From NCBI GenBank assembly GCA_036186865.1, contig AP025069.1, forward strand, positions 6,332,914 through 6,396,913: a DNA stretch of 64,000 nt. The letters run 5' to 3'. Position numbers and translations under genes: made by a program. The notes under the pieces are model-generated. The model worked only from the letters and a program-made list of their open reading frames with translations, did no database searches and was not told the DNA's origin. Shown here piece after piece: positions 1 to 9,484 of the stretch (the first letter of the stretch is position 1; every line of letters begins with the position of its first letter). The DNA is from Eustoma russellianum (Eukaryota > Streptophyta > Magnoliopsida > Gentianales > Gentianaceae).

Positions 1-1927
1 AGCAGTTGTTGTTAGATGACCTTGTGATGGCAGAGATTTGATCTTTTGTGAAATTTCTGGAACACAAAAGGCTGATGTAGTCTTCTGGTGTTGCATCATA
101 TATTAGGCCAGGGTCGAGCGCGCTATTTGGATCAACTTGTCCTGCTCCCATTGCAATTGGAGTCGCGGTTTCATAGTTATGCCCGAGATCTTTAATGGGG
201 CTTTGAGTATTGTCCAAGGGGTTTGCAGTGGTCACCATGGCAGATCGGATGGCTGCAGGGCTCCACTCAGGGTGCGCGCCCTTCAGAAGGGCAGCTAACC
301 CTGCGGCATGTGGACAAGCCATTGAAGTGCCACTGACCATTGCGAAGTCATTTGTCAGTTGGATGTTTGATCCAATTTTTGCTAGTGAAGTATTTGGAAT
401 CCAGGACGCGAAAACTAGCGTTCCTGGTGCCATAATATCAGGCTTCAAGATTCCTGGATGGCTACGAGATGGACCCCTCGAGGTATATGATGCCACTACT
501 GGTGCTGGCTTTGCCCCTAGAAGTGTACGCTGGAAGGTGATGCTCGCGGTGGCCTTGGCGTTGTTCTTCGCGTATTCTATCACGCTCTTTCCCTCATTTG
601 GGCTGATGGCAACACCTGGACATGGGAAAAAGCTGTCCTCTGTAACATCTGAGCTTGAAGTGATGAAGATGGCAGCAGGAACATTGGAAGAGGCTATGGC
701 GTCAAATTGAGTGTAAATGTACTCAGAATCATCACATATTACTATTCCATCAAGAACTTGAGACAACAATTCGGTTGAATTGCACGCAGATATAGTTTTG
801 TTGTAAATCAGTGGCAGATTTTTGACAATGGCACTTGCAGGAAAAACAGACCATCCAGTGATGGCTACTCCATTGCCTAGAGTCAGAATCCCGGCGAACC
901 AACGGTCAATTGACCCTGCTGCCACGGTCAAGACCCATGGGATCCCATTGTGTAGTGTCCCCAAACCAGCTTCATTTCCAGCTGAGGCAGAAACCAGAAC
1001 TCCTCTTTCTATGGCTCCAAATGAGGCTATCGCGATTGGGTCTTCGTGCAAAGGAGTTAAGTCGAATCCCATAGAAATCGATATGACATCAACTCCATCA
1101 GCAATTGCTTGGTCCATGCCTGCCAGTACATCAGACGAGTACCGCCCTTGCGCCCAAAGGACCTTATACATTGCCAATTTGGCTCGTGGCGCGACTCCTC
1201 TGGCAGTCCCTGCAGCATAGCCAAAATACGAAGCACCCTCGACATAGTTTCCTCCTACAGTGGAAGAAGTGTGTGTACCATGGCCTTCCTCATCCCTGAC
1301 AGAGTACGGCAGTCCTGTGAGATTAGGATGGGCAGCTAACATGCCCTTGTTGAAATACCGTGCTCCAATTAGCTTCTTGTTGCACAATGAAGTATTGAAG
1401 CCATAGCCACCATCACAGGTTCCTTTCCATCTGGATGGAACATCCGTCATTCCATCGTCGGCGTAGCTCAAACTTTCGGGCCAAACACCAGTGTCAATGA
1501 TACCAACTATCACGTCTTTTCCATAGCCTGATGCTGGCCACAGCCCGGTGTCAGGGTTAAGAGAAAGGAATTTGTAAGTGTGGGTGGTGTCTAATGTAGC
1601 AACCTTATCATGGTAAGCCGACACGTAGCCAGGTTGTTTTTTGAGGAATTGTAGCTCTTCTTTGGACAAAGTTGCACTGAAACCATGGAATGCATGATCA
1701 TAAATGTAAAGAAGTTGAGGTTGGTTTTCTTGATTGTCTGAATTAAGGTTTGCGTCAAGAAATAAAGAGGAAATGGTGTTTGTGTACCAATGCTGGTGGG
1801 TAGGAAAAGCTTTTGGCATAAAAGATTTGTCCATATGGACAATGTAGGTGGACCTCTCTGCTGTGGCTAGATTAGCACCAAAAGCTGCTAGAAGCAAGAG
1901 AAAAGGAACCATTTTACTCAAATCCAT
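1..1927 (-). CDS. Subtilisin-like serine protease (plant subtilase, S8 family), 3' end beyond window
   Basis: A single open frame of 642 codons runs from an ATG at 1927-1925 on the minus strand to the window edge with no stop or intron. It begins with a hydrophobic signal peptide of about 23 residues, then an I9 inhibitor-like prodomain (TYIVHMDKS, about residues 25-110), then the S8 catalytic domain. The catalytic residues are visible: Asp about 145 (IIDTGVWPES), His about 216 (GHGTHTSST), oxyanion Asn about 318 (SASAGNEAG) and Ser about 535 (SGTSMACPHA). The stretch between Asn and Ser has the length expected for a PA insertion. Plant subtilases are secreted, self-processing proteases of roughly 750-780 residues, so about 110-140 codons, including much of the fibronectin-III-like tail, lie outside the window. 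All catalytic residues are intact, so I expect a functional gene. The substrate cannot be told from sequence. The start is supported by the signal peptide and the TATA box 62 bases upstream. Confidence 0.95.
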   Translation of the reverse strand, partial: MDLSKMVPFLLLLAAFGANLATAERSTYIVHMDKSFMPKAFPTHQHWYTNTISSLFLDANLNSDNQENQPQLLYIYDHAFHGFSATLSKEELQFLKKQPGYVSAYHDKVATLDTTHTYKFLSLNPDTGLWPASGYGKDVIVGIIDTGVWPESLSYADDGMTDVPSRWKGTCDGGYGFNTSLCNKKLIGARYFNKGMLAAHPNLTGLPYSVRDEEGHGTHTSSTVGGNYVEGASYFGYAAGTARGVAPRAKLAMYKVLWAQGRYSSDVLAGMDQAIADGVDVISISMGFDLTPLHEDPIAIASFGAIERGVLVSASAGNEAGLGTLHNGIPWVLTVAAGSIDRWFAGILTLGNGVAITGWSVFPASAIVKNLPLIYNKTISACNSTELLSQVLDGIVICDDSEYIYTQFDAIASSNVPAAIFITSSSDVTEDSFFPCPGVAISPNEGKSVIEYAKNNAKATASITFQRTLLGAKPAPVVASYTSRGPSRSHPGILKPDIMAPGTLVFASWIPNTSLAKIGSNIQLTNDFAMVSGTSMACPHAAGLAALLKGAHPEWSPAAIRSAMVTTANPLDNTQSPIKDLGHNYETATPIAMGAGQVDPNSALDPGLIYDATPEDYISLLCSRNFTKDQISAITRSSNNNC

Positions 1928-1988
1928 CTCTCCTTCTGATGAACTTAGTTTGTTCTTACAATGCAAGTGGTCTGAAGTTAACCTGAGC

Positions 1989-1995
1989 ATTTATA
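1989..1995 (-). promoter_or_regulatory. TATA box of the subtilase gene
   Basis: The minus strand reads TATAAAT here, 62 bases before the subtilase ATG. A start site about 30 bases downstream would give a leader of some 30 bases. The position and the lack of any other candidate close to the gene support the call. Nothing was tested. Confidence 0.6.
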
Positions 1996-2029
1996 GACTT
2001 GAGTGTGGAATTAATACACAATATTGATT

Positions 2030-2248
2030 GATTTATTTAGTGCGTTAGGACGTTTCTGGTGCACTAGACTTCTGCGTTTGTGCAAGACCCAGGGAAAGGC
2101 AGTATTGCTTGTGATCTGATGTACGCAGCCTTACCCTACGCTTTTTTGTGTAAGAGGCTGTTTCCGCAGCTCAAACCCGTGACCTCAAGATCACATAGCA
2201 GCAACTTTATCAGTTGCTCCTAGGCCCGCCCTCGATAGATTTATTTAG
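2030..2248 (-). mobile_element. Au-type tRNA-derived SINE with 11 bp TSD
   Basis: The element body is about 2041-2237. Read on the minus strand it contains a box-B-like segment (caCGGGTTTGAGC), then GGAAACAGCCTCTT and GGTAAGGCTGCGTACA, the hallmark core of Au-like plant SINEs, and ends near a CTAGTGCAC motif. The 11-base direct repeat gatttatttag occurs on both sides (2030-2040 and 2238-2248), as expected for target-primed insertion. SINEs are non-coding and copied by LINE enzymes. The copy lies about 100 bp upstream of the subtilase start site. Confidence 0.85.
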
Positions 2249-2404
2249 GAGTATGATTAAATATATAAAAATGTTAATAATGTTGTGCCATGCTTGATAA
2301 AATTCAACTATACTTATGTCACAATCATAGATGGAACGTATCAATAAATTACGCCTTTTTTTGGTCAGCCTTATTTCCATAAACACGTATGCAAGCTTGA
2401 CAAC

Positions 2405-2618
2405 ACTAAAGTTGCATAAAGGGTGTCCCGGTGCGTAGGCTTCCGCGTTTGTGTAGGGTCCGTAGAGGGATCGGATCGCTTTGCGATCTGATGTACACAG
2501 TCTTACCTTACACTTTGTGCAAGAGGCTGTTTCCGCAGCTCGAACCCGCGGCCTCAAGATCACAAAGCAGCAGGATTATCAGTTGTTCCAAAACTCGTCC
2601 GGACTAAAGTTGCATAAA
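2405..2618 (-). mobile_element. Au-type SINE with perfect 16 bp TSD
   Basis: The SINE body is 2421-2602 on the minus strand and is flanked by the identical 16-mer actaaagttgcataaa at 2405-2420 and 2603-2618. It shares the GGAAACAGCCTCTTG core and the AAGACTGTGTACATCAGATC block with the neighbouring copy at 2041-2237. The perfect long TSD suggests this insertion is younger than most others in the flank. Confidence 0.9.
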
Positions 2619-3009
2619 TAAGGCAAATTATACATCGATAGAGAACGAAAGCGGGCATAAATGTAAAAAAAAAAAAATAACAATAATAAGACATATAAAA
2701 ACAGCTTTCACTAGTGAAATACCCTTGCATTCTCATGTTTTCTGGCATTCTAAGTTAAAGAGTGAAAATGAGGTACAACATAAGTCTAAAAAGGTTGATA
2801 TAGACGAGGTGGAATCGTCGTTCCTTGTCGAAAGCATTGTCATTAAAAACAACTGTCTAGCATTTGAATCTTCGACGTAGAGAGATTAAGTGTTTAAACT
2901 TTTGAATTTGTGTGTTCTGATTTTCAATTTTTGAATATTTTAAGCTGGACTATATATATTTGTTCTAGTTTTTTTTCCCACCTTCTTATAATCATTAAAC
3001 CAGAAGACG
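2619..3009. other. AT-rich intergenic DNA, no gene seen
   Basis: This stretch holds an A-run near 2666-2676 followed by AAT/AAC-rich sequence, a short TA run near 2950, and no open frame with recognisable protein similarity. I see no further repeat boundary. Confidence 0.6.
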
Positions 3010-3165
3010 GATTTTTGAACAACTGTCAAGGTTGACCTTAAGGTTACGGGTTGAACCGCGAAAATAGTTTCTTGTACAAAGTGTAGGGTAAAGTTACGTA
3101 GATAAGATCGCGAAGAGATCCGGCTCTCCTTAAATCCTACGTAAACGTGGAAGCCTAGTGTAACG
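3010..3165 (+). mobile_element. Degenerate Au-type SINE copy
   Basis: The plus strand carries a diverged version of the core seen at 2041-2602: GACCTTAAGGTTACGGGTT (box B region), a decayed form of GGAAACAGCCTC, GTAGGGTAAAGTTACGTA and a terminal CCTAGTG motif. No clear TSD was found, so the ends are approximate. The higher divergence suggests an old insertion. Confidence 0.65.
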
Positions 3166-3472
3166 AAATCATTAACCGGCTTAAGAATAAAATGGTTTAG
3201 AAAATCTGTCATTTAATGAAGACAAGGCTGTAGTTGAAGGGAATTGAATCGAAAACTCCGGCCTTGGGCGTCTTCTATAAAATAATAGCCGTACTATTTT
3301 TTTTAAGAACAATAGACCTACCATACCATATTATAGTTATAATTTCTAACTTTTTTATAATTTTGTCGAAATTAATTTGATTTAAATTTTGTTAGTCAAA
3401 AAAGTTCACACATTAAATTATCACTATAAATAGTATACACTACTTGATGTTGTACTCACTTTAATCCTCGTC
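3166..3472. other. AT-rich intergenic DNA, no gene seen
   Basis: No coding potential or repeat structure was recognised between the old SINE and the left target-site duplication of the copia tandem. Confidence 0.55.
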
Positions 3473-3594
3473 ACATGTGTTAGAAAAAGTACGTTAAAGT
3501 ACGTTTTCATGTGCTCCAAACTTATATAGAGCGTGTATAAGGTCGGTCAAGAGGTTGGTATGGAACGTAGAAAACTGGGTGAACCTCAGTTGGA

Positions 3595-3812
3595 CATCGA
3601 TCTCTAACATAGATCGATCGAAGTACATCGATCGATCTATGTTAGAGATCGATGTGGATCTGAGGACTTCGAACGATGACTTCGATCGATCGTAGTAACA
3701 CCGATCGATCGAAGTAACTTTGAAATAAGAGATCGATGTAGTCTGTTCGACTTCGATCGATCACATCGATCGATCGAAGTGACATCGATCGATCGATGTG
3801 ATCGATCGATGT
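3595..3812. promoter_or_regulatory. Palindromic ATCGATCG array in the copia U3 region
   Basis: The array holds at least eight GATCGAT blocks. Its left end is a perfect 26 bp inverted repeat (arms 3595-3620 and 3629-3654, 8-base loop). Further right is the self-complementary 18-mer at 3782-3799 and a 14 bp inverted repeat around it. It ends about 145 bp before the TATA box, where retrotransposon enhancers commonly lie. The same array is in LTR2 (from 8799) and LTR3 (from 14002). It gives low-complexity minus-strand open frames that are not genes. A regulatory role is my inference. Confidence 0.6.
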
Positions 3813-3957
3813 CCAACAGACAGCTCTGTTCATCAGAAGTTACAGTTTTTAATCCAAGAATCATCTCTCTTCGGCCAAAAACGGTGATCAACGGCTCTTG
3901 GAGGTTAGAATAAGGCTGAGAGTGATTTCAAAGAGGGTTTTTAACACTTCTAAGGTC

Positions 3958-3965
3958 TATAAATA
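3958..3965 (+). promoter_or_regulatory. TATA box of copia LTR1
   Basis: TATAAATA lies about 480 bp into the LTR. The same box is at 9162-9169 in LTR2 and 14365-14372 in LTR3, so each LTR could start a transcript. In LTR3 that transcript would read into flanking DNA. Confidence 0.7.
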
Positions 3966-4252
3966 GAAGACCTTGCTACTTTCAAGATAGACAATCATCT
4001 TTTGCAAAATTCTAAGTTCTCAGCACTTTTCCTGATCTCATTCTTCTCTTTCTCTACTTTGATCAATCAAGTTCAGTCTTTCTCCTCTAGAGCAAAGGGA
4101 AGAAAGGCAGCCGTTATATCCTGGGAAGCATTTGCTTGAAGACTACCTTGCTCTTTGGTAGGAGCAAAATTGCTTTAAGGACAGTGACAAGTTGGTCACG
4201 TCTCGGCTTTGATTTCTTGTGATTTCATATTCTCATACTTGTTTTCCTTACA

Positions 4253-4280
4253 ATCTTAAAGCAATTTTTGAGTTGAGAAT
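4253..4280 (+). other. Copia primer-binding-site position, no standard tRNA match
   Basis: Only 28 bases separate the LTR end from the gag ATG. The sequence starts ATCTTAAAGCAATTTTTGAG. The usual plant copia primer site, complementary to the 3' end of initiator tRNA-Met (TGGTATCAGAGC), is absent. The same sequence is at 9457-9484. The primer may be an internal tRNA fragment or another RNA; I cannot identify it. Confidence 0.5.
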
Positions 4281-7200
4281 ATGGCAACAAGACAAGCACC
4301 AGTTCCTGATATGTCAAAGATGGAGCCATTCGATGGCAAGTTCTTCAAACGTTGGGCTGCAAAGGTGCTATTCTTTCTAGAGATGATTTCTGTTTCGTAT
4401 GTGCTTGCTAAAGACAGACCAACAGATGAAACAGAAGGCAAAAAGTATGATGCTGACAATACTACGTGTAGAGGACACATTCTGCACTTCCTCTCCAACT
4501 CTCTATTTGACATTTATGTCAAATTTACGTCAGCAAAGGATATTTGGGCAGCACTTCAGAATAAATATGGTTCTGAAGATGTTGGAAAAAGAAAGTATGT
4601 GGTCAGCGAGTTTCTTAAATTCCAAATGGTGGACCACATACCGATCAATGATCAAATTCACCAATATCAACAGTTGGTGGATAACATGGAGCAAGAAGGC
4701 ATTAAAGTTGATGAAATTTTTCAAGCAGCGGCCTTGTTGGAAAAGCTACCTTCTTCTTGGAGCAAATACAAGAAGAGAGGTAAACATGATGATGCCAAAT
4801 TAACCTTGGATGCAGTCATCAAGCACATTCGCATTGAGGAGAATAATCGGCTTGATGACAATGAACGTGATGAAAGAAGTTCTCGAGCCAATGTGGTGGA
4901 GCACAAACCCAAGAGGCAAAAGACTCAGCAAAATGGCAAAGGTAAGACATTTGTGCAGGGACAAGGGCAGAAGAAGATGAAAGGTGCATGCTGGGTGTGC
5001 GGAAAGCTGGGACACAGAGCAACCAAGTGCAACCAGCGGAAAGGCCAGTCCAGCAGTCAAGCACATCTTGTGGAGACAACTAGGACAAGTGACGAAGTCA
5101 TTGCTGCGGTCGTCTTATCTGAGGTAAACCTTGTCGGTGGTGCTTCGGAATGGGTGGTAGACACTGGGGCTACCAAGCACATTGCAACCAGTAAAGATCT
5201 ATTTTTTGAATATCAAGAAATAGATGATGGCGAGCAAGTCTTCTTGGGAGATGCACACGGTATCAAGGTTCTTGGTAAAGGAAAGGTGCTCCTCAAGTTG
5301 ACTTCTGGCAAGAGACTGGAGTTGAACAATGTGTTACATGTTCCTGCGATGCGTAGGAACTTGATTTCCGGAGTACTACTGAACAAGGCTAACATTAAAC
5401 TTGTTCTTGAGTCTGATAAGCTTATTATGTCTAGGAATGGGGACTTTGTCGGGAAAGGGTATTGCTCCGGGGGCTTACTTGTATTGGATGCTGTATGTAC
5501 TATAAATAATAAGAATGCATCTAGTTCTGCTTATGTCGTTGAGTCTTTGAATATTTGGCATGCAAGATTAGGACATGTTAATAAAGATGCATTAAAAAGA
5601 CTAAAGTTCACCAATCTGATCTCTTATGTATGTGAAGATGACTTTGGGAAGTGTGAATTTTGTGTAGAAGCAAAACACCACAAGAAGTCATTTAAGTCTG
5701 TTGAAAGAACAACAGATAAGTTGGAACTCATACATAGTGATCTTGGTGACTTTAGAGGCTATACTAGTAAAGGTGGTAAAAGATATTACATAACATTTAT
5801 TGATGATTTCTCTAGATACACTAGAGTTTATTTGTTAGCAAATAAAGATGAATCTAAAAGCATGTTCATCAGGTATAAAAATGAAGTTGAGAATCAACTA
5901 GATAGAAAAATCAAAAGGTTGAGGACAGATAGAGGTGGTGAGTATAATGTGTTGTCTTTACAAAGATTTTGTGAAGATAATGGAATTATACATGAGTTCA
6001 CACCTCCTTACACTCCTCAATCTAATGGAGTTGCAGAAAGGAAAAATAGAACGCTTAAGGATATGATGAATGCCATGCTTATAAGCTCAGGTTTGCCTAA
6101 CAATATGTGGGGAGAGGCAATCCTTTCGGCATGTCATATCTTGAATAGAATCCCACATAAAAAGTCCAATAAAACTCCTTATGAACTTTGGAGAGGCTTC
6201 GCTCCTAATCTGAATTACTTCAGAGTGTGGGGGTGCTTAGCTAAGGTTGGTATACCAGAGTTCAAAAGAAGTAAAATTGGTCCTAAGACTAATGATTGTG
6301 TTTTCATAGGATATGCTCAAAACAGTGCTGCATATAGATTCATGTTGGTTGATAGTGGTTCTATTGTTGAATCTAAGAATGCTGAGTTTTTTGAGCATAT
6401 TTTTCCTATGAAGAAAAGAGTCATTAGTAAGTCCTAAATTTGAAAAAGGTGAGTCTAGTAAAACAACTAGTAATGATATTTCACCTAGAAGAAGTAAGAG
6501 AAAAAGAGTAGGAAAATCTTTTGGAAATGATTTTGTTACTGCGTTCATTTTAGAAAATGACCCAACTACATATCAAGAAGCAGTAATGTCTATAGACTCT
6601 AAGTTTTGGAAAGAAGCTATCAATAGCGAACTTGAGTCTATACTTAGCAACAATACTTGGGAACTCGTAGACTTGCCTAGAGGTTGTAAACCTATCAGTT
6701 GTAAATGGGTCTTTAGGAAGAAACTAAAGGCGGATGGAACAATTGATAAGTTTAAAGCTAGGCTTGTGGCTAAAGGGTTTACCCAACAAGAGGGAATAGA
6801 TTTCTTTGATACCTATTCTCCTGTTGCTAGAATTACTTCCATTAGAGTGCTAGTAGCATTAGCTTCAATTTATAAGTTAGTCGTACATCAAATGGATGTT
6901 AAAACAGCGTTTTTAAATGGAGATTTAGAAGAAGAAATTTACATGAAACAACCCGAAGGTATGATAGCAAAAGGTCAAGAACATAAAGTTTGTAGGTTGA
7001 AGAAGTCATTATATGGATTAAAACAAGCTCCTAAGCAATGGCATGAAAAATTTGATAATGCATTGCTATCTAATGGATATGTTCTAAACGAAAGTGATAG
7101 GTGCATTTACAGTAAGTTTGAAAATGTTGATGGTGTCATTATTTGTTTATATGTTGATGATTTGTTAATCTTTGGTACAAGTCTTGATGTTGTAAATGGT

Positions 7201-8100
7201 ACTAAAGTGTTTTTATCATCTGTTTTTGAAATGAAAGACATGGGAAAAGCAGATTTAATTCTTGGTCTTAGGTTGATAGAAAAATGTGGGGGTTATATGC
7301 TTTCTCAATCGCATTATGTTGAAAAGGTTTTGAGGAAATTTAACCATTTTGATGTTAAACCTGTTAGTACTCCGTATGATGTATCCATAAGATTGAAAAA
7401 GAATAAACATGATGGTGTATCACAATGTGAATATGCTAAGATCGTTGGCAGTGTCATGTATCTCATGAATTGTACTAGGCCAGATATTGCATATTCTGTT
7501 AATCGTTTGGCGAGATATACTCATAGTCCAGGTAAAGAGCATTGGGATGCTTTGAAACGGCTATTGAGATATCTACGAGGTACTATGGACTTGGGACTTA
7601 CTTTTACCGGGAGTCCTGTAGTTCTTGAAGGTTATTGTGACGCCAATTGGGTCACAGATAACGATGAGATTAATTCCACTAGTGGGTATGTTTTTACTTT
7701 GGGTGGTGGTGCCATTTCGTGGAAGTCCTCTAAACAAACTTGTAAAGCTAAATCAACAATGGAGTCTGAATTTGTTGCTTTAGAACTAGCTTGTTCAGAG
7801 GCGGAATGGTTAAGGAATTTGTTAATTGATATTCCTTTGTGGACTAAGCCTATGCCATCTGTTTTTGTTCATTGTGACTCACAGGCAGCTATTGCTCGAG
7901 CAAGGAACAAAATATATAATGGAAAGAGCAGGCATATCCGCTTGAGGCACAATATTGTGCGTGACTTGATTAGTTCTGGGGTGGTTAACTTGGAATACAT
8001 CAAAACCGAGTTGAACCTGGCTGATCCCTTAACTAAAGGCTTGAACCGAAAACTGGTTCTTAAGACATCAAGAGGAATGGGACTTGTTCCGTTGAGGTGA
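4281..8100 (+). pseudogene. Copia gag-pol, copy 1, broken by one frameshift
   Basis: The frame opens at 4281 and closes early at 6437 (718 codons), just after the integrase domain. A second open part continues from 6586 to 8100 (504 codons) with reverse transcriptase and RNase H. The break comes from one extra A in an A-run at 6414-6417 (four A here, three in copy 2). Everything else matches copy 2 except a silent g/t change at 5288 and a Lys for Glu at 5856. The truncated product would still contain gag, zinc knuckle, protease and integrase but no polymerase. The cause could be a real mutation, a homopolymer sequencing error, or less likely a programmed shift. Confidence 0.9.
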
Positions 8101-8681
8101 ATTCTCTATGACAGGAACCCAACTCGCTATTAGTAGAGATCCTACAAACGGAGTTCAATGTGGTAAGAACACGTCATAGAAGAATTCTATAAAGTACTAT
8201 TATTTGTCCTTCCTATAATGATGTACTTGTGGATAGTACTTATTATTTATTTGAGGGTGAGATGTAAATCTCTTAATGGATGATTCATAGCCATTATAGA
8301 TGGTGGTGTGTTGTAATACACTTGATGAATATCACCTATATAAGTGTGGAAGTGGGGCCGCTTCCTATGAGAGCTTGGAAAACTCTCTAGAGCGCTTATG
8401 AACTCTGGGATTGGGTGTAGGGCCGTTAATGCACCATACCGCGAACTTGTATGAAGTTAGATGTTGACATGTCTTTTGTGTGATCATATAAACAGTAGTG
8501 AAATATGTGGTTCAAGACGGTTGTCACCCTATTTCCGTTTATATATCTTCAGATGTACTATCGGATAGTTCAAGACGTTTGTCACTACTCCGTTATGTGT
8601 CTTCATCTTATTTTGATTGAGAAGAAATCCGTTGTTTACCATATGAAAGGTTCATATATAAGTTTGGATCATGTGGGGGAT
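8101..8681 (+). other. Copia internal 3' region with polypurine tract, copy 1
   Basis: This 0.58 kb non-coding stretch lies between the pol stop and LTR2. It ends with a polypurine tract (gtggggga, 8673-8680) next to the LTR start, where plus-strand DNA synthesis is primed. Two similar blocks, GTTCAAGACG-GTTGTCAC and GTTCAAGACG-TTTGTCAC, lie near 8510 and 8570. The 60-codon open frame here looks fortuitous. Confidence 0.75.
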
Positions 8682-9456
8682 TGTTAGAAAAAGTACGTTA
8701 AAGTACGTTTTCATGTGCTCCAAACTTATATAGAGCGTGTATAAGGTCGGTCAAGAGGTTGGTATGGAACGTAGAAAACTGGGTGAACCTCAGTTGGACA
8801 TCGATCTCTAACATAGATCGATCGAAGTACATCGATCGATCTATGTTAGAGATCGATGTGGATCTGAGGACTTCGAACGATGACTTCGATCGATCGTAGT
8901 AACACCGATCGATCGAAGTAACTTTGAAATAAGAGATCGATGTAGTCTGTTCGACTTCGATCGATCACATCGATCGATCGAAGTGACATCGATCGATCGA
9001 TGTGATCGATCGATGTCCAACAGACAGCTCTGTTCATCAGAAGTTACAGTTTTTAATCCAAGAATCATCTCTCTTCGGCCAAAAACGGTGATCAACGGCT
9101 CTTGGAGGTTAGAATAAGGCTGAGAGTGATTTCAAAGAGGGTTTTTAACACTTCTAAGGTCTATAAATAGAAGACCTTGCTACTTTCAAGATAGACAATC
9201 ATCTTTTGCAAAATTCTAAGTTCTCAGCACTTTTCCTGATCTCATTCTTCTCTTTCTCTACTTTGATCAATCAAGTTCAGTCTTTCTCCTCTAGAGCAAA
9301 GGGAAGAAAGGCAGCCGTTATATCCTGGGAAGCATTTGCTTGAAGACTACCTTGCTCTTTGGTAGGAGCAAAATTGCTTTAAGGACAGTGACAAGTTGGT
9401 CACGTCTCGGCTTTGATTTCTTGTGATTTCATATTCTCATACTTGTTTTCCTTACA
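8682..9456 (+). repeat. Copia LTR2 (shared middle LTR)
   Basis: This 775 bp copy of the LTR serves as 3' LTR for the first internal region and 5' LTR for the second. It carries the palindromic array from 8799 and TATAAATA at 9162-9169. No TSD lies at either edge, which shows it is not the end of a separate insertion. Confidence 0.95.
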
Positions 9457-9484
9457 ATCTTAAAGCAATTTTTGAGTTGAGAAT

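Larger units (their letters stand above)
3478..4252 (+). repeat. Copia LTR1 (5' LTR)
   Basis: This 775 bp LTR begins TGTTAGAAAAAG and ends CCTTACA. Close to its left end is a short direct repeat (AAAGTACGTT twice), then a dense palindromic ATCGATCG array (3595-3812) and a TATAAATA box at 3958-3965. Transcription of the element should therefore start near 3990. It looked identical to LTR2 and LTR3 wherever I compared them, pointing to a very recent insertion or duplication. Confidence 0.95.

Noticed and set aside
210..1339. Plus-strand open frames (for example 210-710 and 822-1220) over the first kilobase
   Set aside because: They are antisense to the subtilase frame, whose catalytic motifs are clear on the minus strand.
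3595..3812. Repeat array resembling a CRISPR at first sight
   Set aside because: The spacing is irregular, the units are palindromic, and it lies within each LTR of a plant retrotransposon.
3637..3891. Minus-strand frames rich in Ile-Asp-Arg-Ser, seen three times in the copia LTRs
   Set aside because: Low-complexity translation of the ATCGATCG array, not a protein.
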